Assembly: GCA_903893545.1 (NCBI GenBank)
Contig: CAITMJ010000009.1
Coordinates: 124,001 to 188,000, forward strand
DNA: 64,000 nucleotides
Source of the DNA: an uncultured Chlamydiae bacterium
GTDB lineage: Bacteria > Chlamydiota > Chlamydiia > Chlamydiales > SM23-39
Reading direction: 5' to 3'
Each line of letters opens with the position of its first letter. Position 1 is the first letter of the stretch. Shown here piece after piece: positions 8,680-17,700 of the stretch. The notes under the pieces were generated by a model that saw only the letters and a program-made list of their open reading frames with translations, ran no database searches and was not told the DNA's origin. Made by a program: the position numbers and the translations under genes.

Positions 8680-9450
8680 GTGGTGTTCATGCCTCGTGAA
8701 AAAATCGTTATTGGGAATTGGAAAATGTATAAGACTGCACGCGAAGCAGCCTCTTATATCGAAGAACTGATCCCACTGATTGAGGGGTGTAAAACCAAAG
8801 TCTTATTGGCTGTGCCGTTTACGACTATTTCTACGGCGTCTAAAGCAGCCAAAGGGAGCCCAGTACTCGTCGGCGCTCAAAATATGAATGACGCTCGCGA
8901 AGGGGCTTTTACCGGCGAGATCGCCGCTTTGATGCTCAAAGAAGCAGGGGCCGATTTTGTCCTCTTAGGCCACTCGGAAAGACGGCACGGATTTGGAGAA
9001 ACCAATGACTTTGTCCAAAGAAAGGTCGTAAGAGCTCTTCAAGATGATTTGATTCCGGTTCTTTGCGTTGGAGAGACGGCAGATGAACGGGAAGAGGGGC
9101 GGACCGAAGAGGTGCTGCGAGAGCAGATCGAAATGGGTTTAGAGGGCGTTCCCAAAGAAGAATCTGAAAAAGTGATCTTGGCCTATGAGCCTGTATGGGC
9201 GATCGGAACGGGCAAGAGTGCAACAGCGAAAATAGCGCAAGAAGCGCATGCGTTTTGCAGAAAGGTCCTCGGCGATGTGTTCGGAAAGAAAAAGGCAGCT
9301 ACAGTGCCAATCCTCTATGGCGGAAGCGTGAAAGCAGAAAATGTCAATGGCCTGGCCTTAGAAAAAGATATCGATGGCGTCTTAGTTGGCGGAGCTTCTT
9401 TAAGCGTAGAGACATTGGCAAAGATAGTATTAAATTGTAAGGGAAAATGA
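8680..9450 (+). CDS. tpiA: triosephosphate isomerase
   Basis: Interconverts dihydroxyacetone phosphate and glyceraldehyde 3-phosphate in glycolysis. Family motifs are GNWKMYKT near the start (Asn/Lys of the active site), LLGHSERR with the catalytic His, and AYEPVWAIGTGKSAT with the catalytic Glu and start of the flexible loop; YGGSVKAENV and VGGASL bind phosphate. The start is chosen as GTG 8680, 9 nt after AAGGAG at 8665-8670; ATG 8689 also fits the protein but is too far from that site. The stop overlaps secG by 4 bp. Confidence 0.95.
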   Translation: MVFMPREKIVIGNWKMYKTAREAASYIEELIPLIEGCKTKVLLAVPFTTISTASKAAKGSPVLVGAQNMNDAREGAFTGEIAALMLKEAGADFVLLGHSERRHGFGETNDFVQRKVVRALQDDLIPVLCVGETADEREEGRTEEVLREQIEMGLEGVPKEESEKVILAYEPVWAIGTGKSATAKIAQEAHAFCRKVLGDVFGKKKAATVPILYGGSVKAENVNGLALEKDIDGVLVGGASLSVETLAKIVLNCKGK

Positions 9451-9737
9451 CAGCTTTATTTTATATCTCTTTATTTTTGTTTTTATTCATGTGTGCAATT
9501 CTTTGTTTTTCGATCTTGATTCAAGAGGCGAAGAGTTTGGGTCTTGGCGCATCTTTTGGCGGAGACAGTAGCGATTCGCTATTTGGGACTTCGACAGCCG
9601 ACGTATTGAAAAAGTTCACAGCCTACTTATCTGGAGCTTTTTTGGTGCTCTGCCTAGTGCTCTCTTTATGGAGTGGAGCTCTTGGACGAAGAGAGACGAT
9701 GCCTCAAACTTCTCCAACTGCTGAAGCGGTGAAGTAA
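9447..9737 (+). CDS. secG: preprotein translocase subunit SecG
   Basis: Small inner-membrane subunit of the SecYEG channel. The 96-residue protein has two membrane helices (about residues 3-25 and 53-76) separated by the conserved cytoplasmic loop with IQEAKSLGLGASFGG and SSDSLFG, as in SecG. A good AAGGGA site precedes the ATG, which overlaps the tpiA stop. It is followed after 7 bp by def, so tpiA-secG-def is probably one transcript. Confidence 0.9.
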   Translation: MTALFYISLFLFLFMCAILCFSILIQEAKSLGLGASFGGDSSDSLFGTSTADVLKKFTAYLSGAFLVLCLVLSLWSGALGRRETMPQTSPTAEAVK

Positions 9738-9744
9738 GTTTCCG

Positions 9745-10275
9745 ATGGCAAAGCTTACATTGCGAAGGTACGACGATTCAATTTTGCGGAAGAAGGCCTC
9801 ACCTATCGAGGCGATCACGCCTGAGATTGAACGGCTCGCTGCCGACATGATTGAAACCATGATCCACGCAAATGGAGTAGGCCTCGCTGGACCTCAGATC
9901 GGGCAGCTCCTTCGGATTTTCATCATTCGAGATGAGATCATGGAAGCGGGCGGCGAGTATGTCTTAGGGCCTCCTGAGGTGATCATCAATCCAACCCTCT
10001 CAAACCCTTCCGAAGAAAAAGTCTCAATGGTGGAAGGTTGCCTTTCCCTCCCGGGTCTTTATGTAGAGATCACCCGTCCTAAGAAGATCCACATGCGATA
10101 CATGAACCTCAAAGGGGAGTGGATCGAGGAGTTCTTGGACGATTTTCGCGCCCGGGTCACCATGCACGAAAACGATCACTTAAATGGGGTTCTCTCCATC
10201 GACCGAATCGACAAACGAGAAAGAAAAAAAGTCGAACCCAATCTGCTGGCGATTAAGAAGAAGTACCATCCTTGA
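9745..10275 (+). CDS. def: peptide deformylase
   Basis: Removes the formyl group from the first Met of new proteins; metal-dependent. All three motifs are present: GVGLAGPQ (motif I), EGCLSLPG with the metal-binding Cys (motif II) and HENDHLNG, the HExxH metal site (motif III). Length 176 is normal. The 3' end overlaps the convergent mntR gene by 23 bp. A 27-bp stretch near its 3' end (10203-10229) recurs, with one mismatch, in non-coding DNA at 11963-11989. Confidence 0.95.
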   Translation: MAKLTLRRYDDSILRKKASPIEAITPEIERLAADMIETMIHANGVGLAGPQIGQLLRIFIIRDEIMEAGGEYVLGPPEVIINPTLSNPSEEKVSMVEGCLSLPGLYVEITRPKKIHMRYMNLKGEWIEEFLDDFRARVTMHENDHLNGVLSIDRIDKRERKKVEPNLLAIKKKYHP

Positions 10276-10693
10276 GAGTTTGTAAATGCTCTTCTAGAGC
10301 ATGCAGTGTCTCAGGGCTGATGTAGTGTTCAATTCCCTCTACATCGGTCGCCACAATATTTTCAGAAATGCCTAACTTTCGTAAAAAATGAGAAAGAATG
10401 AGATGTTTTTTTTTCGAAAAAGAGGCCATTTCTTTTCCTTTCTCCGTCAAATCGATGAGCGGATGTAGATCTCTCATCAAATACCCATCGCGGGTGAGTC
10501 TTTTGATCGTTTTTAATACGCTCACATGAGAAATTCCCATCTCTCTTGCGATATCGCACACGCGAACCTTTCCTTGCAGCGCGATTAAGTCTGCGATCAT
10601 TTCCGTGTAATCTTCGGCGAGCTCTCGCTGCCGCTGAAGCCTTGCTTTTTTAAAGTGGATCGCTCGTTCGCTGCAATTTTTAAGATCGTTCAT
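10253..10693 (-). CDS. mntR: manganese-type metalloregulator, DtxR/MntR family
   Basis: Probable metal-sensing transcription repressor. The 146-residue protein has an N-terminal helix-turn-helix (VRVCDIAREMGISHVSV followed by LKTIKRL), a wing region with LIDLTEKGKEMA, and a C-terminal dimer/metal domain with HLILSHFLRKLG and EHYISPETLHALEEHL. It lacks the SH3-like third domain of full DtxR, matching MntR. No mntH or other metal transporter is nearby, so its target is unknown. A tandem operator-like repeat lies 61 bp upstream of its start, between it and a divergent membrane-protein gene, which suggests control of itself, that gene, or both. Confidence 0.88.
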   Translation of the reverse strand: MNDLKNCSERAIHFKKARLQRQRELAEDYTEMIADLIALQGKVRVCDIAREMGISHVSVLKTIKRLTRDGYLMRDLHPLIDLTEKGKEMASFSKKKHLILSHFLRKLGISENIVATDVEGIEHYISPETLHALEEHLQTLKDGTSS

Positions 10694-10753
10694 GGAAAAC
10701 AGTTATGCCATAGGAGAGAATGAAAAGTCATTGCAAAAAATTCTTACCTAGAT

Positions 10754-10783
10754 GTAACCTCGGCTACTTGTAACCAAGGCTAC
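10754..10783. promoter_or_regulatory. tandem near-palindromic operator candidate
   Basis: Two 14-bp units, GTAACCTCGGCTAC at 10754-10767 and GTAACCAAGGCTAC at 10770-10783, lie 16 bp apart. Each is a near-perfect palindrome (GTARCC-N2-GGYTAC type). A possible plus-strand promoter, TTGCAA at 10731-10736 with a -10-like TGTAAC at 10753-10758, overlaps the first unit. Position beside mntR makes MntR the obvious binder, by inference only. Confidence 0.6.
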
Positions 10784-10806
10784 ATTAAAAAATAAAGGAA
10801 AAGACA

Positions 10807-11865
10807 ATGAGCGCAATCACACAAATCGAGCTGAGTTCTGTAGTAGTCCACCATAAAGATCAAATGATCGAAGAAATTCAAAATTTTTCTGAAAAGAGGC
10901 TCTCTCAAATCGCTCTTCCGATTATCAGACACTGGCTTAGTGAATTCAAAGAGCAATCCTATTCGACGAGCGCTCTGAAAATATTGGCATTGCCTGTTTA
11001 TACAGGTCTTGTAGGAATTGGAGTGATTGCCTCGTATGCCAGCATCAATCTCTTAGTGAATGGCGACTTTTCTTCAGCTCTCTCTTCGGACATCTCGGAG
11101 CGGGTTAATTTTGCGAATAATATTACAAATGCAGGAGCGTTATTTGCCTGTATTACCGATTTTCCTGCGATTACATACGCGCTTTATTTATTTGTCATGA
11201 AAAAGGCCTATCGCAAGGCTCTCCAAGAAGCATTGCATGAAAGTTATCATTTGCGTGTTGATAAACACCCCTCTTTAACCAAAGAGATGCATGAAGAGTT
11301 GTATCAGCGACATATTTTACATTTGCAAAACTTGCATCTAGAGGGTTTTTACCAAAATCCCGATCTTCATTCAGAGACAGGGGAGATCTATGGGAAATTG
11401 GCTCCACTATTGAAGAACATCGACGAAGAGCTGAAAGCGGGCATTTCTTTGAGCGATTTTAAAGAGAGTTGTATCGAGGCATTGAAAGAAGAATCTTTTG
11501 CAAATAAAATCCTAAAAATAGCAGGAGGGGCCCTTTCTCTAGGTGTTACGGCGCTTGCGAGTTTTATTATCTTAGAAAACGTCATCCTCTTAAAAGATAC
11601 TCCTGTCAGCGATCTATTTATCGGGAACTCAACGGCGCAAAATGTAGAGGCATTTTATTTGACGCAATTAGGCGGCTTGTTTTCCTCTCTTACAGCAATT
11701 GGAGCGGCGGGCTATATCACCTTCCGTTCATTGGTGCAAGCTCCCTATAAAACCGCGATGCAAAAGAAGATCGAAGCTTGTTTTTCTAAATATACGCCAA
11801 GCAACCTACCCGCAGAAGAAAACCGCGCCCTTTCTTGGATCAAGGAAATCAAACTCAAGAAATAG
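10807..11865 (+). CDS. internally duplicated membrane protein, unknown function
   Basis: Not recognised as a known family. The 352-residue protein consists of two related halves. Each half has a helical polar segment, then a hydrophobic pair: first half about residues 56-85 and 100-130, with NITNAGALFACITDFP; second half about residues 235-265 and 275-310, with YLTQLGGLFSSLTAIGAAGY. Each ends in a basic Tyr/Lys-rich stretch (KKAYRKALQ / APYKTAMQKK). AAAGGA precedes the ATG. The paired hydrophobic hairpins recall chlamydial Inc proteins. The gene diverges from mntR across the operator-like repeat and may be metal-controlled. Confidence 0.75.
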   Translation: MSAITQIELSSVVVHHKDQMIEEIQNFSEKRLSQIALPIIRHWLSEFKEQSYSTSALKILALPVYTGLVGIGVIASYASINLLVNGDFSSALSSDISERVNFANNITNAGALFACITDFPAITYALYLFVMKKAYRKALQEALHESYHLRVDKHPSLTKEMHEELYQRHILHLQNLHLEGFYQNPDLHSETGEIYGKLAPLLKNIDEELKAGISLSDFKESCIEALKEESFANKILKIAGGALSLGVTALASFIILENVILLKDTPVSDLFIGNSTAQNVEAFYLTQLGGLFSSLTAIGAAGYITFRSLVQAPYKTAMQKKIEACFSKYTPSNLPAEENRALSWIKEIKLKK

Positions 11866-11962
11866 GCTTGAATGATTTTATTTCGCTTAATTGGGGTGAT
11901 GAAGATTTAAGTTTTTTTGCAATTATTTGTTCGAGATCTGCTTCTGTCTTAACTTTCTTGAT

Positions 11963-11989
11963 CCGAATCGACAAGCGAGAAAGAAAAAA
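11963..11989 (+). repeat. 27-bp copy of the def 3' region in non-coding DNA
   Basis: Matches 10203-10229 in def with a single mismatch (ccgaatcgacaa-a/g-cgag...). It lies in the 149-bp convergent spacer between the membrane protein ending at 11865 and the TPR gene ending at 12015. The same frame encodes RIDKRERKN here against RIDKRERKK in def. It is probably the residue of a duplication. Confidence 0.6.
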
Positions 11990-12014
11990 CATCATCCCTA
12001 ATTCACAAGATTAC

Positions 12015-14759
12015 TCATTCTGGGACCGCCTCAAAAAAGGGAAACTCAGTATGTCGGCCAATCTCTGGGTTTTTTCCGTCTTGGCTTGTGTCTAATTCAT
12101 GGAATTCGACAATGCCATCTCTTGCCGACGCAAGAGCTGGGACATATCCAATATTATAAGGGATCCATTTTTTGTCAGGAGTTGCAAATGCAATTGTTTT
12201 GGCGGCTAGATTGACGCTTCGTTGGCTATAGATGAGTTCTCCATCGGTGCCTTCGGCGACGATTAAAAGCTGCTCGTCGGTTTGAAAGGCGACTTGGGGA
12301 TTATGAGTAATTTTCGGACCTTCCTCTAGCCAGGAGCCCCAAGAGATCGTTGTATTCGCAATCGTTCCGACTAGGGTTTTTAGGCACCTTTGGGATTTAG
12401 GCTCTGATCCACTTTCCGCGACTACTACTACGCAATTGCCGCGTAGAGCAAAATGGGAGTGATATTGATTTGACGCAGGCATAAGACCTGGTGTGATCCA
12501 GGTAATTCTTTGATCTTCCAGTCGACCTAAGCGATAAGAGATGTCATTGCGACTCGTACTGCGATAGGTTTGCATCACTTGCCGGTCGCGATTGATGGCG
12601 ATCGATGGTTCGATGATACTCGACTCAGATACCTCAGCTCCCCAGGTAATCTCATTCTGGTCATTTAGATTTCCTACGGAATAGTAGAGATTGTTATTAA
12701 AGGTAACCGTTCGGACGATCTGCAGGGGGGCATTTTGCGTGATTGCTATGCGACATGCAGAAGAGCTCTTCCAATTCGGTTCATAACGGGTTTTATCCCA
12801 TGTAATCGCAGCGCGCTCGATGGAGCCAATTTCAATATGCATTCCTCCATAAATAACATCTTTAAAGATCCGAACAATTTTCCCATCGTCATTGGCGGCG
12901 ACAGAAAGTTGGAGGTTCCGATGTGCGCTAAGCTCTGGAACGCGGATGCTTTCTGCCTCTTTTGTTTGCGCCTTTTTCGTATAGGTCGATTTTAATAACG
13001 ATTGCGCATAGGCGTGAGTTTTTAATGATTCATCGTTTAAAGATTTAATCGAAGCATCTAGGTTTTGAATGGGAAGAAGATTCTCTAAAAATCGGCTGTG
13101 TCCAAAGACATGGGTGAGCCCTTGATAGTATCTTGTTTCTGCTGTTCGCATCTCCCATTTTCTGGCTAATTCAGCATATTTATCCGCTACTCGATAATCG
13201 GGTTTTTCGATCCCTTGGCCATGATAGGACATGAGACTGAGACTCTGATAGAGGTCGGCCGATTTATAGCCGTTTCTCTCAGCGGAACTAAATAGAGCAT
13301 AGGCTTTTGCATAATCTGGCTTTACTCCTGTCTCTTTCGAAGAGTGGTTGAGAGGATTGTAGTAGCATTTCCCTAAGGTATAAGCAAATAGTGGTTCCTC
13401 TGGAAGGGCTTCATGCGCTGCCTCAAAAAGAGTAAATGCTCTTTGATAATCGGCGATCCCGTAGAGGAGGTGAAGGCGAGCTTTTCCTTGGCAATACATC
13501 TCTCCTAAGTAGTACTGGGCATGGGGAGCATTGGTCAAAGAGATCGCCTGCTCAAAATATTGTTGCGCGCGGAGCATGTCGTATTCGTCGTTTTCAGCGA
13601 CTTCCCCTTGTTGATACATTCTTCCAAGCAGAGTGGCAGCCTCTTTCTTCTCAAAATGCTGCTCTTTTGTCAGAATCATTTCGCAATAGCGCTTTACTTG
13701 AGAATAATTTTTCATTTCGTAATACATCTTGGCGCGAGGCAACATGGCGCGATCAGAAGGGACTTCAGCTCCCATGCTGTAATAGCACTCAGCTCGTGCA
13801 GGATCTTTTTGGAATCCATGCTGCCCATTTTGGTAGATGTCGCCTAGTGCAGCAAGCGCTTCGTTTCGCGTTGGTTCGCCGGGAATTAAGGCTCGCAGCA
13901 TGAGATCGACGATGGGGAGATCCGGTTCTGAGAAGTTTTTGGGCAAGGATCTGTCCAGTTTGCGCAAGAGGCGGAAAGCTTTTTCCTCTTCAGCTTCCGG
14001 TTTTTTTAGAGTGCGACAAATACAGGCGTGCAGGAAATAAAGCTCTCTACAAAGAAATAGACAAGCTGCTGGAGTGGATTCGATGGCCTTTTCTAAATCA
14101 TGGAGGGCCCCTTCATAATAGCTTGTATCTTGGGCTCCTAGTTGATATTTGGCGATGCCTCTCATCCGCAATGCTTGACACTGATCTAATGAGCAGTTCG
14201 TCTCAGAGATTAGATCGCTTGCATTTTCTTCCACGTCCTCCCAACGCCCCTCTTCAAAAGAGAGCCAAAGGGTTGCGAGATTTCCTAGAAAAGTAAAGGG
14301 GCGATCATCAATTACAATTTTGAAATTTTCGATGGCTTTTGCAGAGTTGGCAAGCTTGCTATAGGCAATGCCTTTTGTGTAATGTGGCTCTTTATTCACT
14401 GGGTTTTCTTGAAGAGCTTTATCAAAGTCTTCGAGAGCCTTATGGTATTCGCCAAGATCGCTATATAGATTGCCGCGGTTGTAGTGGTAACCGGCTCTCT
14501 CTATTTTTGAAAAGTGCTCTTGAATGACAGCTTTGGAATCCATCAGCTCAATGGCGCTCGTCAAATAAGTCACTCCGGCTTTCCAATGGCCATTGGCCTT
14601 TTCATCATCGGCTTGTTGGCTAAAAGTGCGTATTTTTGCGACGGCTTGGTTATGGGAAGAGGAACTTTGAACACTTTCCTTCTCTTGCTCTTTCTGCAAG
14701 AATAATCCCTGCATGAGTTGTTGTTGCAGATCTTTAGTCGATGCTGATATTGCCGCCAT
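12015..14759 (-). CDS. large TPR/Sel1-repeat protein with C-terminal beta-propeller-like repeats
   Basis: A 914-residue protein with no signal peptide. Residues about 85-165 hold TPR units (YNRGNLYSDLGEYHKALEDF, HYTKGIAYSKLANSAKAIENF). Residues about 300-560 hold Sel1-like units such as ATLLGRMYQQGEVAEND and YYLGEMYCQGKA. The C-terminal third contains at least four repeats of the pattern G-(S/N/R/T)-x...-I-(T/S)-W spaced about 50 residues apart (AAITWDK, EITWGAE, RITWITP, TISWGSW), suggesting a beta-propeller or lectin-like domain. TPR/Sel1 proteins with added propellers are typical interaction or effector proteins in intracellular bacteria; function is not deducible. It begins 2 bp after the stop of the next TPR gene, so the pair forms an operon. 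Confidence 0.82.
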   Translation of the reverse strand: MAAISASTKDLQQQLMQGLFLQKEQEKESVQSSSSHNQAVAKIRTFSQQADDEKANGHWKAGVTYLTSAIELMDSKAVIQEHFSKIERAGYHYNRGNLYSDLGEYHKALEDFDKALQENPVNKEPHYTKGIAYSKLANSAKAIENFKIVIDDRPFTFLGNLATLWLSFEEGRWEDVEENASDLISETNCSLDQCQALRMRGIAKYQLGAQDTSYYEGALHDLEKAIESTPAACLFLCRELYFLHACICRTLKKPEAEEEKAFRLLRKLDRSLPKNFSEPDLPIVDLMLRALIPGEPTRNEALAALGDIYQNGQHGFQKDPARAECYYSMGAEVPSDRAMLPRAKMYYEMKNYSQVKRYCEMILTKEQHFEKKEAATLLGRMYQQGEVAENDEYDMLRAQQYFEQAISLTNAPHAQYYLGEMYCQGKARLHLLYGIADYQRAFTLFEAAHEALPEEPLFAYTLGKCYYNPLNHSSKETGVKPDYAKAYALFSSAERNGYKSADLYQSLSLMSYHGQGIEKPDYRVADKYAELARKWEMRTAETRYYQGLTHVFGHSRFLENLLPIQNLDASIKSLNDESLKTHAYAQSLLKSTYTKKAQTKEAESIRVPELSAHRNLQLSVAANDDGKIVRIFKDVIYGGMHIEIGSIERAAITWDKTRYEPNWKSSSACRIAITQNAPLQIVRTVTFNNNLYYSVGNLNDQNEITWGAEVSESSIIEPSIAINRDRQVMQTYRSTSRNDISYRLGRLEDQRITWITPGLMPASNQYHSHFALRGNCVVVVAESGSEPKSQRCLKTLVGTIANTTISWGSWLEEGPKITHNPQVAFQTDEQLLIVAEGTDGELIYSQRSVNLAAKTIAFATPDKKWIPYNIGYVPALASARDGIVEFHELDTSQDGKNPEIGRHTEFPFFEAVPE

Positions 14760-14761
14760 TG

Positions 14762-17700
14762 TTAATTCCTATAGTTTTGAGTGGGTATGTAATAGGGAGA
14801 AAGGCCCGTCTCAGGAAGAGAGGTATTTTGCAATTCTCGATTCACCGCTAAATAAATCATCATCACTTGATCGATTCCGGAATCTTCAATCTGTGGCTGG
14901 GATTGGACGATGATTGGTTTTGGTTTTATTTCTGGGGAAGTGAATATAGCTTTCACACCCGTCATGATAATCCCTGAGGCAAAGGAAGCGCCCAAAGGTG
15001 TAAGTACCGGTGTTAAAACCGCAGTGAGTCCCACTGAGCAGGCCGTATTCACCCCTATTTCTAAAACTTTGTCTGCGGTCTTTTCCCAACTCTTTTCGCA
15101 GAACACAGCTTGACCTACAGAGAAAATCATAGCGGGTTGCCCGATAATATTTTTTAACTTGTCTGGGATCAGCTTGTTTACTTTTTCTAAATTTTGAAAG
15201 ATCTGCTTCGTTGCGTCTTCTGGGATAAGCTTCGCTAACTTTTCTAGGTTTGCAACCGCTTCTTTTTGAATTGCTTCAGGGCACATCTTTTGGATCATTG
15301 CTCCGGCTCCTTCGTACACTTCTGCAGCCACTGCTCCGGCTTCTTTGTACACTTCTACAGCTAATCCTTTGGCTGCTCCAAAACCGACCTGAATGGCTGC
15401 TTGATTCAAGGTAGCTACTCCGGTTCCCTTGGCGACATCCCAGGCAGCTTCGTTAAAATCCTTGTATTGTTTGCGATTCACAAAGGCATTGACCATGTAT
15501 CCCCCAAGAAGCCCAGAGATGGTTTCAGGCGCGTAGACGATCGCTTGATTGAGGGCATTTGCAGCGCCCTGAACTGCCGCGGCATCAAATAAATCTGAAC
15601 GACTTTTTTTAGAAGTGGTGGCTTGGTGGTATTTTCGGACCCGATCATCGCCCCACTTTGCAAGAGACATTCCGGCTTTGTTTAAAGGAGCTAGCGTTTG
15701 GTGAATTCCTTTAGCAATGGCGTGGTCTATACCAGTCCAAATGGAGGGAGATTTGTTCTGATACAATGTATCGAGACAAGCGTCAGCCGCAAGCGCATTG
15801 CCCTGATCTTTAAAGGATTTCGCACGATGGTTGCAGATCGCATCCAGGTCTTTTAAGACCTTCTCACTTTTCAGATTTTCTCCATACTTTTTTGCGTTCT
15901 CGAACTTTTGTTCAGCAAGAGAAATATCAAGCAAGGTGAGATTCGCTTCTGAATCGGTAGGATTTTCGGCGACGATTGCTTCTAGAGGGGGTTTCGCACC
16001 GTCGATATTGTCTTTATTTAATTGCTTGGCCGCTTCTGCCATTCGGCAAGTTCTCAGATTCGCTTCGAGCAGCGTTTTCTGTTCTAAATCACTTTCAAAT
16101 TCTCTGGCTTGAACAAGGCGTTCAGTTGCGGAGAGGAAATCTTTCTCCTCGTAATGAGCCGTTGCGAGTTTTTGCAATAGATGCGGATTATTTGGATTAG
16201 CCTTTAGAGCCTTAAGAAGATGGGGTTTTGCCTCAGAAAATGCACCGATGTTTACACATGTACTCCCAAGCATCGCATTGGCTGTGAAATTATTTTCGTC
16301 TTTGCCGAGGATTTCTCTGCAAATTTTAAGGGCATCGATTTTTTTGCCAGCTTTGAATAGAGCATCGGCTTTTTCACTTTTACACTCTAACCATTCAGCA
16401 TCGGCCCTTGTTTTTTGTTCAGCTGTAGACGCCACTTCTCCCGCTTGATCAAAATAGACCGAGGCGCTGTCGGAATTTTTCAACCCTAAATAGGCCATTC
16501 CAAGCCCATACAAAGCATTCCAATCGTTAGGAGCGAGCTCTTTAGCGCTTCCGTAATCGGCTTTGGCCAATTCGTGCTTATTTTGTTTTAAATGGAGGTA
16601 CCCGGCGGTCTGAAATATTTCAACATCGTTAGGGAATGATTTTCCGAGTCGGTCTAAATTTTTAAGAGCCTCGTCCAATTTTCCCGCTTTATGGGCCGAT
16701 TGAACTTTTCCCCAACGGCTTTCCTTCCAGAGCAAGCGTCCATTTTCCTGAAGGGTCTCTTTGATTGTTTCTCGAAGCTGAGGGTATTTTTCTTGCAGCT
16801 GTGGACACGCTTTCAAGATCCTGTTCATTTTTTTTAGATCATCGATTGTGCCGCTCTTACTATAGCGTTGCAGTTGTTGCTCGTTTTGTTGGACGCGCTC
16901 TCTTTCTTTTGCTCGCATATAGTCTTTAATCTGGTGATAAACTTCTATACCAATGATTCCAGTAACAGCTGCGCCTATGACCACTGGATTGCCAGTGGAG
17001 AAGGAGCCCCCAATCATTCCTCCATAAGCCAATTTTCCCGAATCATTATTGATCCAAAATCCGCCATGAGCTTTTACAGCTCTCTCTAATCCTTTGTTCG
17101 ATTCATTCGGATTGGGAGGCTTTGCGGGGCCAAAATAGGCGTTAAAGATTTTCTTGCTTTCTCTAGATAGAACTTTAGATGCCTCTGAGGTCTTCTTTAG
17201 ACTTATCGCCGGAGGCTCTTGCGCAGTTCTCTTTTTTTGCGGAACTACGAAGGGAAATGATTGGTCCGAAGAGGGAAGAAGGTTTGCAGGAGCCGCTGGA
17301 GCTTCGATGGGGTTCAAGTTTGCAGACAAGACAGGATAGAAAAATTGAATGGTGGAGTCGTGGTTCTTTTCCGATTCATTCTGAAAGTTTTGGATCGAGT
17401 CGGTAATGATTCCCAGGCTGTTCCCACTAGTCGAAGGATTGGCCTGCATCTGGGCGAGGAGCTCGGGAGATAGGGAAAGGCCAGTTCCTCCACTAGGGAG
17501 GTCAGGATTCGTTGTGAGAAGTCTCTGGATTCGGTCTTTGATTTCCGAGGAAGCAAAACTGGCGACGGCAGCGGTTCCAAAAGCAACTGTACCACGCATC
17601 AAAAGCCCGACAGGAGCTGGCCCCATGGCCACTAAAGTTGTTGCACCCGCTAGACAAGAAATATCTGTTCCTGCGCCGATAAGGAGATCGCGCCTCTCTT

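Noticed and set aside
11835..12095. 86-residue plus-strand frame containing the def-like fragment
   Set aside because: Begins inside the preceding gene and runs into the convergent TPR gene; only the 27-bp match is meaningful.
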